Below are positions 61,629-64,000 of a stretch of DNA of 64,000 nucleotides, one piece after another. The stretch is taken from NCBI RefSeq assembly GCF_029968035.1, contig NZ_JASCIQ010000043.1, positions 1 through 64,000 of the forward strand, in the 5' to 3' direction. The stretch's first letter is position 1; every line of letters begins with the position of its first letter. The position numbers were made by a program, and so were the translations under genes. The notes beneath the pieces were generated by a model. The model saw only the letters and a list, made by a program, of their open reading frames with translations, ran no database searches and was not told where the DNA came from. Source of the stretch: Streptomyces cavernicola (GTDB lineage: Bacteria; Actinomycetota; Actinomycetes; Streptomycetales; Streptomycetaceae).

Positions 61629-62975
61629 ATGAGCCAGTCCACGGGCACCGCAGCCCCCGCCACCGGGGCGCCACGCCGCTCCGGGCCCTGGAAGATCGCC
61701 ACCGCCTCGATGATCGGCACCAGCGTCGAGTGGTACGACTTCGGCATCTACGCCACCGCCGCCGCCCTGGTGTTCCCCGAGCTCTTCTTCCCCGAGATGA
61801 GCCGCGCCCTCGGCACCGTGATGTCCTTCGCCACCCTGTTCGTCGGCGCCATCGGCCGCCCCCTCGGCGCCATCCTGTTCGGCCACATCGGCGACCGGCA
61901 CGGCCGCAAGAAGGCCCTCATCTGGTCGATGACCCTGATGGGCGTCGCCACCGTGTGCATCGGCCTGCTGCCCACGTACGACCAGATCGGCGTCCTCGCG
62001 CCGCTGCTCCTCGTCCTGATCCGCATGATCCAGTCGCTTGCCGTGGGCGGTGAGTGGGGCGGGGCCGTGCTGTTCGCGGTCGAGCACGCGCCGCCCCGCC
62101 GCAAGGCTTTCTTCGGCTCGTTCCCGCAGGTCGGAGACGGTGTCGGTTACTTCCTCTCGACCGGCGTCTTCGCCCTGATCGCCCTGCTCGGGCACGACGC
62201 CCTCGCGGACTGGGCCTGGCGCGTCCCGTTCCTGCTCTCCGCGGTGCTCGTCGTCGTCGGCTTCGTCATCCGCCGCTCGATGGACGAGTCACCGGAGTTC
62301 GAGGCCGCCCGGCAAGCCGAAGAGGCTGCCGCCGAGGCCGGCCGGACCAAGGAGTCCGCCCCCGTGATCGGCGTCCTGCGGCACTCCTGGAAGACCTGGC
62401 TGCTCGCGACGGGCGCGTTCCTGATCACCGTCGGCGGCTACTACATCGTCGTCACCTTCATGTCGAGCTACGCCGTCGCCGAGCTCGGCTTCACCGACGC
62501 CCAGGCCGCGGGCGCCGGAACCGCCGCCTCCGTCGTCGTCATCGTGTGCACCCCGCTCAGCGCGCTCCTCGCCGACCGGTACGGCCTGCGCCGGGTCACG
62601 CTCATCGGCGTCCTGCTGCACCTGGTCGCGGCCTTCCCGATGTTCTGGCTCGCCGACACCCGCTCGGTCGCCGGCCTGTGGCTCGCCATGTGCCTGCCCA
62701 TGCTGGCCAGCACCATCGCGTACGCCTCCATCGGCACCCTCGTTTCAGGGTGGTTCGCGCCGCGCGTCCGCTACACGGGCCTGTCCATGAGCTTCCAGAC
62801 CGCGGGCCTGCTCGGCACCCTCGCCCCCGCCGCGACGACCTGGCTGTACTCGTCCTTCGACAAGTCCTGGGTCCCCGTCGCGCTCGCCTTCGCCGCCATG
62901 GCCGCCGTGAGCGCCGTCTGCCTGATCGCCTGCCGCCCGGCCCCGGACGCGCCCGGCCTCCCCCACACCGACTGA
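61629..62975 (+). CDS. MHS-family MFS metabolite:proton symporter
   Basis: The 448-aa protein has twelve helices. SMIGTSVEWYDFGIYATAAALVF begins helix 1 (given here in pieces: IGTSVEWYDFGIY), with RPLGAILFGHIGDRHGRKKAL in the helix 2-3 loop and QSLAVGGEWGGAVL, all signatures of the metabolite:H+ symporter group that imports carboxylic acids and similar compounds. AAGGAG precedes ATG 61629. It should import the substrate used by the amidohydrolase that follows in 55 bp. Confidence 0.9.
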   Translation: MSQSTGTAAPATGAPRRSGPWKIATASMIGTSVEWYDFGIYATAAALVFPELFFPEMSRALGTVMSFATLFVGAIGRPLGAILFGHIGDRHGRKKALIWSMTLMGVATVCIGLLPTYDQIGVLAPLLLVLIRMIQSLAVGGEWGGAVLFAVEHAPPRRKAFFGSFPQVGDGVGYFLSTGVFALIALLGHDALADWAWRVPFLLSAVLVVVGFVIRRSMDESPEFEAARQAEEAAAEAGRTKESAPVIGVLRHSWKTWLLATGAFLITVGGYYIVVTFMSSYAVAELGFTDAQAAGAGTAASVVVIVCTPLSALLADRYGLRRVTLIGVLLHLVAAFPMFWLADTRSVAGLWLAMCLPMLASTIAYASIGTLVSGWFAPRVRYTGLSMSFQTAGLLGTLAPAATTWLYSSFDKSWVPVALAFAAMAAVSAVCLIACRPAPDAPGLPHTD

Positions 62976-63030
62976 CCGCCCGCCGAGCAAGCCCCCCCCC
63001 CCGAATCTCATGTACTCCCAAGGAGCTCCC

Positions 63031-64000
63031 GTGCACCCCGCACCCGACCTCGTCCTGACCGGGGCCCGCGTCCACACCGTCGACCCGGACCTGCCCCGCG
63101 CCGAAGCCGTCGCCGTGACCGCCGGCCGGATCAGCGCCGTGGGCACGCACGCCGAGGTCACCGCGCTCGCCGGCCCGGCGACCGAGACCCGCGACCTCGG
63201 CGGGCGCATGCTCCTGCCCGGTTTCGTCGACGCGCACAACCACGTCCGCCTCGGCTCCGACGCGGACAGCGTCCAACTCGCCGGCGCCCGCACCCTCGAC
63301 GAGGTCCACGCCCGCATCCGGACCTGGGCGGACGCCCACCCCGACGCCGACTGGATCGAGGCGGAGGCCTTCGACTACGGGGCGATCCCCGGCGGACGCA
63401 TGCCCACCGCCGCCGACCTGGACCCGGTCACCGGCGACCGCCCCGCCCTCGTCCTCACGTACGACGTCCACAGCGTCTGGCTCAACACGGCCGCCCTCCG
63501 CCGCCTCGGCATCACCCGGGACACCGAGCGGCTGCCGTGGGGCGTGGTCCAGAAGGATCCCGGCACCGGCGAGCCGACCGGCTTCGTCACCGGCTTCGCC
63601 GTCCTCGGCCTCGCCCGCAACGGCCAGCGCGCGCTGGCCGAGTTCCTGCCCTGGGCGAGCGAGGAGCGCCGGTACAAGCGCCTGTGTGCCTCGCTCGACA
63701 TGGCCGCCGAGAACGGCCTGACCACGGTCGTCGAACCGCAGAACTCCCCCGACGACCTGTTCCTCTTCGAACGGGCACGACGCGAGGGCCGACTCCGCTC
63801 CCGCATCGTCGCCGCCCTGTTCCACCCGTACGGCACGACGGCCGAGGACCTCGACGAGTTCGCGCGCTGCGCCAAGCGGTTCGACGACGACCGGTTCCGC
63901 GTGGGCCCGCTCAAGCTCTACATCGACGACGTGATCGAACCCCACACGGCCGCACTCTTCGAGCCGTACGCCAACGAACCCGGCAACCGCGGCCGCACGT
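63031..64000 (+). CDS. Amidohydrolase family protein (YtcJ-like), partial at window end
   Basis: GTG 63031 follows AAGGAG with 5-base spacing. The readable 323 residues show DLVLTGARVHTVDPDLPRAE at the start, the metal-binding motif LPGFVDAHNHVRLG, FDYGAIPGGRMPTAADLD and KLYIDDVIEPHT. This is the amidohydrolase_3 (YtcJ-type) family that hydrolyses amides or related bonds. The catalytic C-terminal part lies outside the window. Cotranscription with the symporter suggests uptake and breakdown of a small amide-like or carboxylate compound. Confidence 0.85.
   Translation, partial: MHPAPDLVLTGARVHTVDPDLPRAEAVAVTAGRISAVGTHAEVTALAGPATETRDLGGRMLLPGFVDAHNHVRLGSDADSVQLAGARTLDEVHARIRTWADAHPDADWIEAEAFDYGAIPGGRMPTAADLDPVTGDRPALVLTYDVHSVWLNTAALRRLGITRDTERLPWGVVQKDPGTGEPTGFVTGFAVLGLARNGQRALAEFLPWASEERRYKRLCASLDMAAENGLTTVVEPQNSPDDLFLFERARREGRLRSRIVAALFHPYGTTAEDLDEFARCAKRFDDDRFRVGPLKLYIDDVIEPHTAALFEPYANEPGNRGRT

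Noticed and set aside
62602..63945. Minus-strand frame over the symporter end and amidohydrolase
   Set aside because: The plus strand there encodes a convincing amidohydrolase with LPGFVDAHNH and a Shine-Dalgarno; the minus frame is a shadow.

Overview
The window is about 64 kb of very GC-rich actinobacterial chromosome, almost certainly from a Streptomyces. The evidence is third-position GC bias in every convincing gene, many GTG starts and ATGA overlaps, the gene order fasR-fabD-fabH-acpP-fabF followed by a DUF3145 gene, an mbl (MreB-like) gene, and dispersed intergenic repeats of the kind common in streptomycetes. No rRNA, tRNA, CRISPR array or prophage was seen. All calls come from reading sequence and translations; no database search was run.

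Left part (0-26 kb). A NarL-type two-component pair (210-2167) lies ahead of a secreted or anchored alpha/beta hydrolase and an acyltransferase-3 membrane protein; the same pair of small palindromes precedes both the kinase and the hydrolase. Next come a MerR/aldo-keto reductase pair, a GNAT acetyltransferase, a serine hydrolase and a pirin, then the vegetative type II fatty acid synthase operon with its activator FasR (9.1-14.0 kb). After DUF3145 come exported hydrolases (an SGNH lipoprotein, a C15-like protein whose Cys is replaced by Ser, and an M14 carboxypeptidase), an EI24 membrane protein, an Ohr/reductase operon facing a MarR regulator, a zinc-ribbon membrane protein, a PucR-type regulator and a 50-aa membrane protein.

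Middle part (25.6-38.6 kb). A tightly coupled locus looks dedicated to a cell-surface glycan: DUF3068 protein, GT4 glycosyltransferase, methyltransferase, a 1494-aa AftD-like arabinofuranosyltransferase, a condensation-type acyltransferase, a second methyltransferase, an EamA-like membrane protein, a Trm112-like protein and an FkbM methyltransferase. The last gene of the run is split by a 184-bp MITE-like element with perfect 18-bp inverted ends and a TA duplication. Removing the element plus one TA restores an open 200-codon frame.

Right-middle (39-49.5 kb). An acyl-CoA synthetase is followed by a repeat-rich gap, a 19-residue hydrophobic peptide gene with its own terminator, and then a four-gene operon. 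This operon encodes a Trypco1-like protein, a trypsin-like protease fused to a VMAP-C-like domain, a MoxR-type AAA+ ATPase and a 1684-aa protein. The large protein combines a SAV_2336-type N-terminus, two kinase-like domains, a winged helix plus BTAD/TPR, and a HAD-fold C-terminus. In it the kinase and HAD catalytic residues are mostly lost. This operon is the best candidate for an under-described biological (conflict or signalling) system.

Right part (49.5-64 kb). An MFS exporter, an HTH/TPR regulator, mbl, a second decayed copy of the MITE (forming the whole gap to the next gene), a small CBU_0592-type membrane protein, a GAF histidine kinase with a degenerate ATPase domain, a zinc D-Ala-D-Ala carboxypeptidase, TerC and an alpha/beta hydrolase. 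The window ends with a catabolic-looking cluster: PLP decarboxylase, GntR regulator, MHS-family symporter and an amidohydrolase that runs off the right edge. Similar operator-like sequences lie in front of the decarboxylase and symporter genes.
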